In this document: piece by piece, positions 8,501 to 17,800 of the stretch | Numbering within the stretch: the stretch's first letter is position 1 | Layout of the letters: each line of letters begins with the position of its first letter | Source: Candidatus Omnitrophota bacterium | Lineage (GTDB): Bacteria; Omnitrophota; Gorgyraeia; JAGLLT01 | Direction: 5' to 3' | Assembly: GCA_023140385.1 (NCBI GenBank) | Contig: JAGLLT010000043.1 | Location: 1-41,235, forward strand | DNA length: 41,235 nucleotides | Notes under the pieces: model-generated | What the model was told of the DNA's origin: nothing | Seen by the model: the letters and a program-made list of their open reading frames with translations, nothing else | Databases searched by the model: none | Made by a program: the position numbers and the translations under genes

Positions 8501-10125
8501 TGCCGGGGCATAAGGTGAGTGCCATAATTGCTAAAACGCGCTATACAACTCCCGGAGTTACCTTGATATCGCCCCCGCCGCACCATGATATTTATTCTAT
8601 TGAAGATTTGGCCCAGTTGATATTTGATTTAAAAAACGTAAACCCTTATGCCCGCATAAGTGTTAAATTGGTTTCAGAGGTTGGCGTAGGAACTGTCGCG
8701 GCAGGTGTAGCAAAAGGGCACGCGGATATGATCTTAATCTCAGGTGCTGACGGAGGTACCGGAGCTTCACCAATGAGTTCTATAAGGCACGCGGGCCTTC
8801 CGTGGGAGTTAGGCCTTTCTGAAACGCACCAGACACTGGTCTTAAATGGTCTGAGAAACCGCCTTCGCCTGCAGACGGACGGCCAGATGCGTACCGGCCG
8901 CGATGTGGCGATAGCAGCCCTTTTAGGGGCGGAAGAGTACGGTTTTTGTTCGGCGGCATTGATTGTTTTGGGTTGTGTCATGCTAAGGCACTGCAACCTT
9001 AATAATTGCTCACTTGGTATTGCCACCCAGAATGAAATTTTAAGGAAAAGGTTTAGCGGCCGGCCGGAGTATGTGGAAAATTATTTTCGCTTTGTAGTTA
9101 GAGAACTGCGGGATATTATGGCTCAATTAGGTATAAAAAAACTGGATGAAATGATTGGCCGTTCTGACCTTTTACAGGTAAATAGTAGTGTGATTCCCGA
9201 GAAGGCAAAAGACATTGATTTTTCAAGAATACTTTATAGGCCTAAAATTTCTAAAAAAGCCGAGACGCGCTTCACAAAAAAACAGGACCACGGTATCGGC
9301 AGGGTGCTTGATAAAAAGCTTATTAAATTATCAAAGCCGGCTCTGGAAAAAGGCCAAAAGGTAGAATTTGAGATAGGTATTAAGAATGTTAACCGGACGA
9401 CAGGAGCAATGCTCAGCGGAGAGATTTGCCGGCGGTATGGAGAAGAAGGGCTGCCCGGAGATACGGTTTGTGTCAGGTTTAAAGGCACCGCCGGCCAAAG
9501 CTTTGGCGCTTGGCTGGCAAAAGGGATAACCTTTGAACTGGAAGGCCCGGCTAATGACTATGTAGGAAAGGGTATCTCGGGAGGGAAAATAATTATTTAT
9601 CCGGATAGAAAGGCATGTTATAAGGCGGAAGATAACGTTCTTGTGGGGAATACCACCTTTTATGGAGCAGTATCAGGTGAGGCTTACATTTCCGGCTTGG
9701 CCGGGGAAAGATTTTGCATAAGAAACTCCGGCCTTTTGGCGGTTGTTGAAGGAGTAGGAGATCATGGTTGTGAATATATGACGGGAGGAAGGGTTGTTAT
9801 TATAGGTAATACCGGCAGAAACTTTGGAGCCGGAATGTCAGGCGGCATAGCCTATGTTTTTGATGAGCATGGCGGTTTCAAGGATAAATGCAATATGAAT
9901 ATGATAAAACTTGAAAAAATTAGCTCCGAGGATAAAGCAGCCATTCACAACTTACTTCATAATCATCTTAAATATACCGGAAGCCAAAAGGCAAAGAGGC
10001 TCCTTGATAGCTTCAGTAAATCAATAAAAAAATTTGTTAAGGTTATGCCGATTGAGTACAAGCGCATTTTAGACAGTATGAAACTTGAAAAAAAACTGGA
10101 TTTGCTGGAAACATTAGAAGGGTAA
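5596..10125 (+). CDS. gltB: Glutamate synthase large subunit
   Basis: Glutamine-hydrolysing and synthase subunit of NADPH-GOGAT, 1509 residues, the usual size. The N-terminal nucleophile is Cys22 (KDSCGVGF), so a propeptide of about 21 residues is cleaved. The amidotransferase domain contains RYSTNTFPTWDLSQPFRALA and HNGEINTLRGN. The FMN-binding synthase domain spans roughly 800-1200, with GAMSFGSIS, NTGEGGED and GADGGTGASP. The 3Fe-4S cluster cysteines are in CVMLRHCNLNNC. The C-terminal beta-helix domain has GGRVVIIGNTGRNFGAGMSG. It starts 29 bases after the Fis-like gene, and gltD begins four bases after its stop. The intact set of domains supports a functional enzyme. Confidence 0.97.
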   Translation: MKYNHFPQKQGLYDPQFEKDSCGVGFLCDVKGRRSNSIVKKSIKVLERLAHRGAVGSDPKTGDGAGILIQIPHIFFSKTADEAEINLPAEGEYGTGLIFLPTDTKERLFCKGVFEKVIKSEEQIVLGWRDVPVDNSVIGKAARESEPAIEQVFIAKNRNIKTEIEFERRLYLIRKRIESFIRASKLKQKSFFYITNLSCRTFLYKGLLMPGQVKNFFLDLKDKSVKSAIALVHSRYSTNTFPTWDLSQPFRALAHNGEINTLRGNINWMNGREGLLKSPLFKDNIEKIKPVIIPGGSDSAAIDNVFELLMLSGRSLAHSMMMLIPNAWEQNRLLDKKLKDFYKYHACIMEPWDGPAAIAFTDGKKIGAVLDRNGLRPARYIVTRQDLVVMSSEVGVLDIKPDDIRLSGRLEPGKMLFIDTEKEKIIDDWRIKEVVSTQRPYGLWLKKHLVEMNELPSASSKKEVPSDILTSMKVFGYTREDLKKVIKPMAESGSEPIGAMGNDTPHAILSKNHQLTYNYFKQLFAQVTNPAIDPIRENLVMSLETFIGPARNLLAETPSHCHRLRVKEPILTNDNLEKIRRVNTEKFKTKTVSLLFNADRENNFLKAVDRICKEVVLAVEKGYTFIILSDRGVNSRQAALPALLAAGAVHHHLIRKALRTRIGIIVESAEPKEVHHFGLLFGYGADCVNPYLAYESLKYLVDEGELDISYKIALKNYRKAVNKGILKILSKIGISTLQSYRGAQIFEALGLNDEVINKCFCGTTSRIGGADFKVIARETISRHSEAYGEKKSRLSHLKTGGLYQWKRDGEFHLWNPRSIACLQEAARKGDYDKYKEFACIINNQSQNPTTLRSLLKFKKTKPISINKVEPARDILKRFATGAMSFGSISRETHEILAITMNRIGGRSNTGEGGEDPARFKRLANGDLKRSAIKQIASGRFGVSTNYLVNADELQIKIAQGAKPGEGGQLPGHKVSAIIAKTRYTTPGVTLISPPPHHDIYSIEDLAQLIFDLKNVNPYARISVKLVSEVGVGTVAAGVAKGHADMILISGADGGTGASPMSSIRHAGLPWELGLSETHQTLVLNGLRNRLRLQTDGQMRTGRDVAIAALLGAEEYGFCSAALIVLGCVMLRHCNLNNCSLGIATQNEILRKRFSGRPEYVENYFRFVVRELRDIMAQLGIKKLDEMIGRSDLLQVNSSVIPEKAKDIDFSRILYRPKISKKAETRFTKKQDHGIGRVLDKKLIKLSKPALEKGQKVEFEIGIKNVNRTTGAMLSGEICRRYGEEGLPGDTVCVRFKGTAGQSFGAWLAKGITFELEGPANDYVGKGISGGKIIIYPDRKACYKAEDNVLVGNTTFYGAVSGEAYISGLAGERFCIRNSGLLAVVEGVGDHGCEYMTGGRVVIIGNTGRNFGAGMSGGIAYVFDEHGGFKDKCNMNMIKLEKISSEDKAAIHNLLHNHLKYTGSQKAKRLLDSFSKSIKKFVKVMPIEYKRILDSMKLEKKLDLLETLEG

Positions 10126-10129
10126 AAAC

Positions 10130-11599
10130 GTGGGTGATCCGAGAGGATTTTTAAAGGTTGAAAGAAAATGCGCGAAGAGCAGGCCCGTCCATAAGCGCCT
10201 TAAGGATTTTAGAGAAGTAATCTCCTTAAGAAGCCAGGCTGTTACTCTGGAGCAGGCTTCGCGCTGTATGGACTGCGGTACTCCTTTTTGTCATGATAGA
10301 TGCCCTTTAGGCAATTACATTCCTGAATGGAATGACTTTGTTTTTAGCGGACATTGGAAAAAAGCCTTTGATTTGCTTGAAGCCGGCAATAACTTCCCTG
10401 AGTTTACGGGGAGGCTGTGCCCGGCCCACTGTGAGTATGCCTGTGTTTTAGGAATAAACGATGACCCGATAACAATTAGGGAAAACGAACTTGCTATTAT
10501 TGAATACGCTTTTAAAAATGGATTAGTCAAGGCTTATCCTCCGGCGAGAAGAACCGGGAAAAAAATAGCCGTTGTTGGTTCGGGGCCGGCAGGCCTTTCC
10601 TGCGCGGCGCAGCTTAATAAAGCGGGGCATAAGGTTGTTATTTTCGAAAAAGACGATAAGATAGGCGGCATCCTGCGTTACGGTATTCCTGACTTTAAGC
10701 TTAATAAACGGATTATTGACAGGCGAATTGAGATTATGAAAAAGGAAGGAATTAAGTTTTTTACTAATGTTAACGTAGGAAAAGATATACGCTTAACAAA
10801 AATCCGCCGTGAGTTTAATGTTGTCTGTCTCACGGGAGGAAGCCGTACCCCCCGCGACTTAAAGATAGAAGGAAGAGAATTAAAGGGCATTCACTTTGCT
10901 ATGGATTACTTAATCCAGGCTAACAAAAGAGCGGCCGGCCTTATAGTGCCTGAAGAAGCCATAGACGCTAAAGGTAAACAGATAGTAGTTATCGGAGGCG
11001 GAGATACGGGGGCGGACTGTGTCGGTACAGCTCATAGACAGGGAGCGGCCGGTGTAACCCAGATTGAGATAATGCCTAAACCGCCTGCCAGCCGGACACA
11101 AGAGTGCCCCTGGCCGGAGTATCCAGCTCTTTTAAAAGTTTCTACCAGTCATCAAGAGGGCGGCAAGAGGCAGTGGCTGGTGTTGACAAAAAGGTTTATC
11201 GGTGAGGAAGGCAGGCTGAAGAAGATTATGTGTGTAAAGGTTGATTTTAGAAAAGACGAGGGAGATTCGGCAAAGCCCAAAGGACGAAGCCGGAGTGGTC
11301 ATATTATGAAGGAAGTCGCGGGAAGTGAATTTGAGATTAAGGCCGACCTGGCGCTTTTAGCTATAGGCTTTACACATCCCGAGCATAATGAACTACTAAA
11401 AAACCCGAAGGTTGAATTGAATAAAAGAGGCAATGTGAAGACTGATGAGAATTATATAACCTCTGTTAAAGGAGTATTCTCGGCGGGCGATATGAGGACT
11501 GGGCAGTCTTTAATTGTCGAGGTTATCGCGGAAGGCAGGCGCAGCGCTCATTGCATCGATAAGTATCTCATGGGAAAAACTTACTTGCCGGCGATATGA
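10130..11599 (+). CDS. gltD: Glutamate synthase small subunit (NADPH-dependent)
   Basis: FAD/NADPH subunit that feeds electrons to GltB. The N-terminal 4Fe-4S cysteines are in CMDCGTPFCHDRCPLGN (about 47-62) and GRLCPAHCEYACVLG. The FAD-binding GxGxxG is in VVGSGPAGLSCA (about 149), the NADPH-binding one in VVIGGGDTGADCVG (about 288), and the C-terminal FAD-contact segment is GVFSAGDMRTGQSL. Length is 489, typical. The start is GTG 10130, four bases after the gltB stop, which gives the conserved GDPRGFL opening. Coding ends 208 bases before a separately regulated glutamate-synthase-like gene. Confidence 0.96.
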   Translation: MGDPRGFLKVERKCAKSRPVHKRLKDFREVISLRSQAVTLEQASRCMDCGTPFCHDRCPLGNYIPEWNDFVFSGHWKKAFDLLEAGNNFPEFTGRLCPAHCEYACVLGINDDPITIRENELAIIEYAFKNGLVKAYPPARRTGKKIAVVGSGPAGLSCAAQLNKAGHKVVIFEKDDKIGGILRYGIPDFKLNKRIIDRRIEIMKKEGIKFFTNVNVGKDIRLTKIRREFNVVCLTGGSRTPRDLKIEGRELKGIHFAMDYLIQANKRAAGLIVPEEAIDAKGKQIVVIGGGDTGADCVGTAHRQGAAGVTQIEIMPKPPASRTQECPWPEYPALLKVSTSHQEGGKRQWLVLTKRFIGEEGRLKKIMCVKVDFRKDEGDSAKPKGRSRSGHIMKEVAGSEFEIKADLALLAIGFTHPEHNELLKNPKVELNKRGNVKTDENYITSVKGVFSAGDMRTGQSLIVEVIAEGRRSAHCIDKYLMGKTYLPAI

Positions 11600-11658
11600 A
11601 AGATACTAAAATAATCATCCTGGTTTATAAAATTATTAGGTAAGATTCAAAAAAGTAC

Positions 11659-11687
11659 TTGACAGGTTAAGGCAGGTGTGCTATTTT
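11659..11687 (+). promoter_or_regulatory. Sigma-70 promoter of the FMN-binding glutamate synthase gene
   Basis: TTGACA at 11659-11664, a 17-base spacer and TATTTT at 11682-11687. Predicted transcription starts around 11694, just at the first ANTAR-like hairpin, as it does in the carA leader. Confidence 0.7.
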
Positions 11688-11694
11688 TTTAAGC

Positions 11695-11759
11695 ACACAA
11701 TGAAGTGTATAAAAAACGGACAAAGCGGGTCCTTATAATATAGGGGTGCGCTTTTTTTT
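11695..11759 (+). promoter_or_regulatory. ANTAR-type two-hairpin leader with overlapping terminator
   Basis: P1 is ACAC (11695-11698), hexaloop AATGAA, GTGT (11705-11708). P2 is GGAC (11718-11721), loop AAAGCGG, GTCC (11729-11732). Both loops carry A1 and G4, although the P2 loop has seven bases. The terminator pairs AAAGCG (11722-11727) with CGCTTT (11749-11754) and runs into T to 11759, so it takes the P2 loop and 3' arm. This is the same logic as in the glnA and carA leaders. Confidence 0.75.
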
Positions 11760-11807
11760 ATTTTAAGTCTCCCTGAAATTCAAACAGCAAAAAAAAGGAG
11801 AAAGATT

Positions 11808-13448
11808 ATGTCTCAATGGCCAAAAACTAATGATGCAATCGGAACTGTAAACCGCGGTAACCCTTGTGAATCAGGCCTGTGCACATTATGCCGTGCTGAT
11901 TGTATGGGAAAGTGTGAAACATGGCTCTCAAGTTTAAGGGGCAGAAAACTGCTTTACCCCAGAGATTTTGCCAGTATTACAGCTGGCAGCGCGAATACAG
12001 ACCATGTAGGTGTATCTTATAATTCTCTTCGTATTCAAGGCTATCTCTACGGAGCTAACAACCTGCCTGAAGGAGTGAGTAATAGCGCTGATGATTGTGT
12101 TTTCCCCAATGTATCTTTAGAAACTGAATTTGGCACTGAAATAAAAACTAAAGTAAGAGTACCTATGATGACAGGAGCTCTGGGTTCTACTTTTATCGCC
12201 GCTAAGTACTGGGATTCCTTTTCCATTGGCGCTTCTCTGGTGGGATTTCCGATAGTCGTGGGAGAAAACGTAGTAGGAATTGACAAAGAGGCTGTTATTG
12301 AAAACGGCAAGATTAAAAAAGCCCCGGAGTTAGATCGAAGAGTTGATACCTACTTGCGCTACTATGATGGATACGGAGCCATTATCGTTCAGATGAATGT
12401 GGAAGATACAAGAAACGGTGTGGCGGAGTATCTGATTGAAAAATACGGCGACAAGGTAATTATAGAGCTCAAGTGGGGACAAGGCGCCAAGGTTATTGGC
12501 GGCGAAATTCAGGTAACCAGCCTCGAGTATGCCGTATTCCTTAAAGAACGGGGATACGTGGTAGATCCTGATCCGACAAAGCCGGAAGTTATAGAAGCTT
12601 TTAAGCACGGGGCGATTAGGTCTATAGCCCGCCACAGCAGGCTGGGATATACGGATAAGTCATCAATTGATGAAGTAAAAAACACCTTTATGGAGGCTGT
12701 GGCCTATCTGCGCAAGCTCGGGTATAAGCGTATATCTTTAAAAACAGGCTCTTATGGAATGGAAGCCTTGGCGATGTCTATAAAGTATGCTTCAGAGGCC
12801 AATCTGGATCTTTTAACTATAGACGGCTCCGGCGGCGGTACCGGAATGAGCCCGTGGAATATGATGGAGAGCTGGGGGGTGCCTTCTGTTCTTCTTCACT
12901 CAAAGGCCTATGAATACGCGGCCATGCTTGAGGCTAAAGGCCAGAAGGTAGTGGATATGGCATTTGCCGGCGGAATTGCCAAAGAGGATCAGATATTTAA
13001 GGCTTTGGCCTTAGGAGCGCCATATACTAAGCTTATTTGTATGGGAAGATCTCTTATGATCCCCGGTTATCTGGGTTCTAATATTGAAGGTGTCCTTAAG
13101 CCTGATGTGAAAAAGAAGGTTAACGGCAACTGGGATAAATTGCCTAAGTCTGTATCTAATCTCGGCTCCAGCCCGGAAGAAATATTTGCCGGATATTATG
13201 ACCTTGAGAAGAAGGTTGGCAAGGATGAGATGAAGAATATCCCGTATGGCGCTATCGCGGTTTGGACGCTGGCGGACAAACTGGGTGCCGGCTTACAGCA
13301 GTTAATGGCCGGTGTCAGAAAGTTCAGCCCGGAGGGAATTAGTCGGAACGAGATTTTTTCCGCCAATAGAGAAACGGAAAAAGAGACCAAGATCCCCTTT
13401 ATTACTGATATCGCGGATGACAAGGCAAAGGAAATAATTGAAGGCTAA
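11808..13448 (+). CDS. FMN-binding glutamate synthase family protein (archaeal-type)
   Basis: A 546-residue protein covering the FMN-binding synthase domain of GltB without the amidotransferase or beta-helix domains. The N-terminus has a cysteine cluster (CESGLCTLCRADCMGKCETW, about 20-39) that could bind an Fe-S centre. The barrel is recognised from VPMMTGALGST, IELKWGQGAKVIGGEI, TIDGSGGGTGMSPW and FAGGIAKEDQIFKALALGA. Such stand-alone proteins occur in archaea and many anaerobes and are thought to make glutamate, with ammonia and electrons supplied by partners. The true reaction here is not proven. It is a single-gene unit with its own promoter, ANTAR-like leader and terminator. RBS AAGGAG lies just before ATG 11808. 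Confidence 0.9.
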   Translation: MSQWPKTNDAIGTVNRGNPCESGLCTLCRADCMGKCETWLSSLRGRKLLYPRDFASITAGSANTDHVGVSYNSLRIQGYLYGANNLPEGVSNSADDCVFPNVSLETEFGTEIKTKVRVPMMTGALGSTFIAAKYWDSFSIGASLVGFPIVVGENVVGIDKEAVIENGKIKKAPELDRRVDTYLRYYDGYGAIIVQMNVEDTRNGVAEYLIEKYGDKVIIELKWGQGAKVIGGEIQVTSLEYAVFLKERGYVVDPDPTKPEVIEAFKHGAIRSIARHSRLGYTDKSSIDEVKNTFMEAVAYLRKLGYKRISLKTGSYGMEALAMSIKYASEANLDLLTIDGSGGGTGMSPWNMMESWGVPSVLLHSKAYEYAAMLEAKGQKVVDMAFAGGIAKEDQIFKALALGAPYTKLICMGRSLMIPGYLGSNIEGVLKPDVKKKVNGNWDKLPKSVSNLGSSPEEIFAGYYDLEKKVGKDEMKNIPYGAIAVWTLADKLGAGLQQLMAGVRKFSPEGISRNEIFSANRETEKETKIPFITDIADDKAKEIIEG

Positions 13449-13472
13449 TAGTAAGAAGTAAAAGAAGATATT

Positions 13473-13505
13473 AAAGAGGGATGTAATATATGCATCCCTC
13501 TTTTT
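13473..13505 (+). terminator. Intrinsic terminator of the FMN-glutamate synthase gene
   Basis: AAAGAGGGATG (13473-13483) pairs perfectly with CATCCCTCTTT (13493-13503) and is followed by T to 13505. It lies 24 bases after the stop codon. Confidence 0.88.
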
Positions 13506-13538
13506 GTTGAAGATTGGAAGCAAATTATAAGGTAAATC

Positions 13539-13567
13539 TTGACACTTATTTAAAACTATGTTATAAA
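13539..13567 (+). promoter_or_regulatory. Sigma-70 promoter of carAB
   Basis: TTGACA at 13539-13544, a 17-base spacer and TATAAA at 13562-13567, one of the best promoters in the window. Transcription should start near 13574, the first base of the P1 hairpin. Confidence 0.82.
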
Positions 13568-13573
13568 AGATAA

Positions 13574-13649
13574 GGCGCACAAGGAGGTGTCGCCCGTTTT
13601 AATGAAGATGAGACAGAGACGTCCTGAAATTGAGGATGTCTTTTTTTTT
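13574..13649 (+). promoter_or_regulatory. ANTAR-type two-hairpin leader with overlapping terminator, upstream of carAB
   Basis: The clearest of the three leaders. P1 is GGCG-CAC (13574-13580), hexaloop AAGGAG (13581-13586), GTG-T-CGCC (13587-13594). P2 is GAC (13612-13614), hexaloop AGAGAC (13615-13620), GTC (13621-13623). Both loops have A1 and G4. The terminator pairs GACGTCCT (13618-13625) with AGGATGTC (13633-13640), one G-T pair, then nine T. It overlaps P2, so stabilising P2 would allow read-through. Confidence 0.78.
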
Positions 13650-13704
13650 AAACAAAGCCGCTAATTCGCTTATTAAAAGATAAATACTACAAGGTTTAAG
13701 GGTT

Positions 13705-14826
13705 ATGAGTCTAAATAAAAAGATGAACGCTGTAATTGCTTTAGAGGACGGAACGGTTTTTAAAGGAAAATCTTTTGGCGCCGCGGGAGAAAGGTGCGCT
13801 GAGATTGTTTTTAATACCAGTATGACAGGCTATCAGGAAATTCTTACCGATCCTTCCTATAAAGGACAGTTTGTCCTTATGACTTATCCTCTAATAGGTA
13901 ACTACGGGATAAATCCAGAGGATGTTGAATCGCGCGAACCGTTTGTAGAAGGTTTTATTGTTAAAGAGTGCAGCCGCATAGCCAGCAATTGGCGTTCTCA
14001 AGAGACATTACGTGAATATCTAAAAAAGAATAAAATATTGGGAATTGAAGGTATAGATACGCGTGCTTTGACAAGGCATATTAGATTAAAGGGGGCGATG
14101 AAGGCTGTTATTTCAACTGTAGATACGAACGAGAAAAACCTGGTGGAAAGGGTTAAGGCTTCACCCGGCTTAATCGGGCGCGATCTGGTGAAAAAGGTTA
14201 CTTGTGGCCAGACTTATACTTGGCCACAGCCACCAGAAAAGCAATTTAAGGTTGTAGTTTTGGATTGTGGAGTAAAATTTAATATTTTGAGAGAACTCGC
14301 GGAACATAGTTGCGAGATAACAGTTGTTCCGGCTACAACCAAATCCGATGAAATTCTAAAATTGAAGCCGGACGGTGTTTTACTTTCTAATGGCCCGGGA
14401 GATCCCGAGGGCGTTTCTTATGTAGTTGAAACCGTAAAGGAGCTGATAGGCAAGGTGCCGATATTTGGAATATGCCTTGGACATCAAATGCTGGGGTTGG
14501 CTTTGGGCGGCAGGACGTATAAGCTTAAGTTCGGCCACCATGGCGCGAATCACCCGGCAAAAAACCTGAAAACCGGTAGAATTGCCATTACGGTTCAAAA
14601 TCACGGATTCTGTGTGGACATAAATTCGTTAAGTAAAAAGGATGTAGAAGTTACGCACATAAACTTAAATGACAACACATGTGAAGGGCTAAAGCACAAG
14701 AGTCTGCCCGTATTTTCGGTGCAGTTTCATCCCGAGGCTTCAGCCGGCCCTAATGACGCCAAGTATTTATTCCATGAGTTTATGAAAACAATGAGGAAAC
14801 ATAGTGCCAAAAAGAACCGACATTAA
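13705..14826 (+). CDS. carA: Carbamoyl-phosphate synthase small (glutaminase) subunit
   Basis: Hydrolyses glutamine and channels ammonia to CarB, for arginine and pyrimidine synthesis. The N-terminal domain has the classic [15 protein letters not shown] and [16 protein letters not shown]. The class I amidotransferase domain carries the nucleophile in [16 protein letters not shown], and the His-Glu pair in [12 protein letters not shown]. Length is 373, normal. ATG 13705 is used; ATG 13723 ([10 protein letters not shown]) would match family starts more closely and cannot be excluded. It overlaps carB by 23 bases. The leader holds an ANTAR-like attenuator, placing glutamine consumption for carbamoyl phosphate under the same apparent control as glnA. 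Confidence 0.96.
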   Translation: MSLNKKMNAVIALEDGTVFKGKSFGAAGERCAEIVFNTSMTGYQEILTDPSYKGQFVLMTYPLIGNYGINPEDVESREPFVEGFIVKECSRIASNWRSQETLREYLKKNKILGIEGIDTRALTRHIRLKGAMKAVISTVDTNEKNLVERVKASPGLIGRDLVKKVTCGQTYTWPQPPEKQFKVVVLDCGVKFNILRELAEHSCEITVVPATTKSDEILKLKPDGVLLSNGPGDPEGVSYVVETVKELIGKVPIFGICLGHQMLGLALGGRTYKLKFGHHGANHPAKNLKTGRIAITVQNHGFCVDINSLSKKDVEVTHINLNDNTCEGLKHKSLPVFSVQFHPEASAGPNDAKYLFHEFMKTMRKHSAKKNRH

Positions 14827-17800
14827 AAAAATACTTATTATAGGTTCCGGCCCCATTGTTATAGGCCAGGCGTGTGAATTTGACTATTCGGGAACACAGG
14901 CCTGCAAAGCGCTTAAGGAGGAGGGGATTAAGGTTGTGCTTGTTAACTCTAATCCCGCGACAATAATGACCGATCCTGAGCTGGCAGATGCTACCTATAT
15001 TGAGCCCATTACGCCGGAGATTTTAGAGAAGATCATCGCCAAAGAAAAGCCGGATGCTTTATTGCCGACCCTGGGCGGGCAGACGGGCCTTAATACGGCA
15101 ATAAAAATAGCTGAAAGAGGGGTTTTGGACAAATATGGCGTGGAAATGATAGGGGCTGATTATGAAGCTATTAAAAAAGCCGAAGATAGAGAATGTTTTA
15201 AAAAGGCCATGGAAGCGATAGGGCTGGATTTACCCAGGAGCGCTTTGGCGTTCAATATGAATGAGGCGCGCGAAGCACTCGCGGCAATAGGACTACCGGT
15301 TATTATCCGGCCGAGTTTTACGCTTGGAGGGACAGGCGGGGGTATAGCAGTGACAGAAGATGAGTTTGAAAAAATAGCGGATGTGGGACTAAGAAACAGT
15401 ATGATTAGTGAGATTCTAATTGAAGAATCTATTGTCGGCTGGAAAGAATATGAACTGGAGGTTATGAGAGACAATAAGGACAATGTAGTAATAGTCTGCT
15501 CTATAGAGAACTTTGATCCTTTAGGTATTCACACCGGTGACTCAATAACCGTTGCTCCCGCCCAGACCCTGACCGACAAAGAGTATCAAAAAATGAGAGA
15601 CGCGGCAATCGCGATAATAAGGGAAATAGGTGTTGAAACAGGTGGTTCAAATATTCAGTTTGCCCTTAATCCCAGAGACGGGAGAATGGTTGTTATTGAA
15701 ATGAATCCCAGGGTTTCAAGGAGTTCCGCCTTAGCGAGTAAGGCAACGGGTTTTCCTATCGCGAAGATCGCGGCCAAACTTGCCATAGGCTATACCCTTG
15801 ATGAGATAAGAAACGATATTACAAAAGAAACCCCTGCCTGCTTTGAGCCCGCGATAGATTATTGCGTGGTAAAAATTCCAAGATTTACTTTCGAGAAATT
15901 TCCTGAGGCAAAAGATATTCTGGGCATATCGATGAAATCGGTCGGTGAAACTATGGCCATTGGCCGGACATTTAAAGAAGCCTTACAAAAAGGTTTAAGA
16001 GGCTTAGAAATTGGACATACAGGATTGGACGATAAATCAGATTATAAAGAGATATCTGATGAAAAAATCAAGCTGAGACTGCGAGAGCCTAATGCTTCGC
16101 GAATATTTTATATAAAATACGCTTTACAAAAAGGATACAGCATTGACGATGTTTTTCAACTTACCTCTATAGACCCCTGGTTTATTGATAATATTAAACA
16201 AATAGTAGAGCTTGAAGCTGAGATAGTCCGCAGTCCGCAGTCCATAGTCCATAGACAGAAAATAGCAACTAAAAAGAATCTGTCGACTATTGACTATGGA
16301 CTATCGACTGCTTTGCTCAGAAGAGCGAAACAGTATGGCTTTAGCGACAGGCAAATCGCGGATTTGATAAATTTGGATGAACTATCAGTTAGAAATCTAA
16401 GAAAGCGGGAGGGCATAGAAAGCACTTTTAAATTAGTGGATACCTGCGCCGCGGAATTTGAAGCCTATACTCCGTATTATTATTCAACTTATGAAACAGA
16501 AGACGAGACCAGGATTTCCGGGAAGAAAAAGATAATGATATTGGGAGGAGGCCCGAACAGAATTGGCCAGGGAATTGAATTTGATTATTGCTGCTGCCAT
16601 GCTTCTTTCGCGCTTAAAGAGTTAGGTTATGAAACCATTATGGTTAACTCAAATCCGGAGACGGTCTCAACAGACTATGATACGTCGGATAAGTTATATT
16701 TTGAACCATTAACTTTTGAAGATGTAATGAATATCATTGATAAGGAGAGGCCCAATGGTGTGATAGTGCAATTCGGCGGGCAGACCCCGTTAAATCTAGC
16801 AAAAAGATTAAAAGAAGCCGGCGTGCCTATTATTGGCACATCTGTTAAGTCAATTGATAGAGCGGAAAACAGAGATAAATTCGCGAGATTGGTTAGGAAA
16901 TTAAAAATTAATCAACCGGCTAACGGCTCAGCTGTTTCAGGAGAAGAAGCGGAGAAGATTGCTAAGAGAATAGGGTATCCTATATTAGTAAGGCCGTCAT
17001 ATGTGCTGGGCGGAAGGGCGATGAAGATTGTTTATGATAATGTTTCTTTGGGTGAATTCATAAAAGAGGCAAAGGATACTTCCCGCGAACAGCCTATTTT
17101 AATAGACAAATTTTTAGAGGGTGCTATTGAAGTGGACGTTGACGCTCTTTCAGATGGAGAACAAACCCTGATAGGCGGCATTATGGAACATATAGAGGAA
17201 GCGGGGGTGCATTCCGGCGATTCGGCTTGCGTATTTCCTCCGCATACTTTAAGTGATGATGTTATAGATACCATAAGGGAATATACGTATAAATTGTCGA
17301 AAGAATTAAAGGTTAAGGGTTTATTGAATATTCAGTTCGCGGTAAAAAATGATACTGTATATGTTTTAGAAGTTAACCCCAGGGCTTCCAGAACAGTACC
17401 TTTTGTAAGTAAGGCATTGGGTGTTCCTTTGGCAAAGATAGCAGCCAAACTGATGGTGGGCAGGAAGCTCCGGGAGTTGGGATACACAAAAGAGAAAAGA
17501 TTAAATCATATATCGGTAAAAGAATCTGTTTTACCATTTTCAAAATTTTCCGGTGTGGACATATTACTTGGCCCGGAGATGAAATCAACCGGTGAGGTGA
17601 TGGGGATAGGCTCCTCGTTTGGAATAGCTTTCTATAAGGCTCAAATTGCGGCAGGCCAGGCTCTCCCGGTTAAAGGCAAGGTTTTTATAAGTGTTAAAAA
17701 TGATGACAAAAGAGATATAGTATTTGTTGCCAAAAAACTTTACGATATGGGCTTTGAAATAATTGCCACAAAAGGAACATCTAAAGTCTTTCGTTCCAAT

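Noticed and set aside
13602-13664. Arginine-containing leader peptide (starting MKMRQRRPE) before carA, suggesting ribosome-mediated attenuation
   Set aside because: The frame runs through the terminator, which gives the wrong logic for arginine starvation, and AAGGAGG lies too far upstream. The same bases are fully explained as the P1 loop and P2 of an ANTAR-type leader shared with two other operons.
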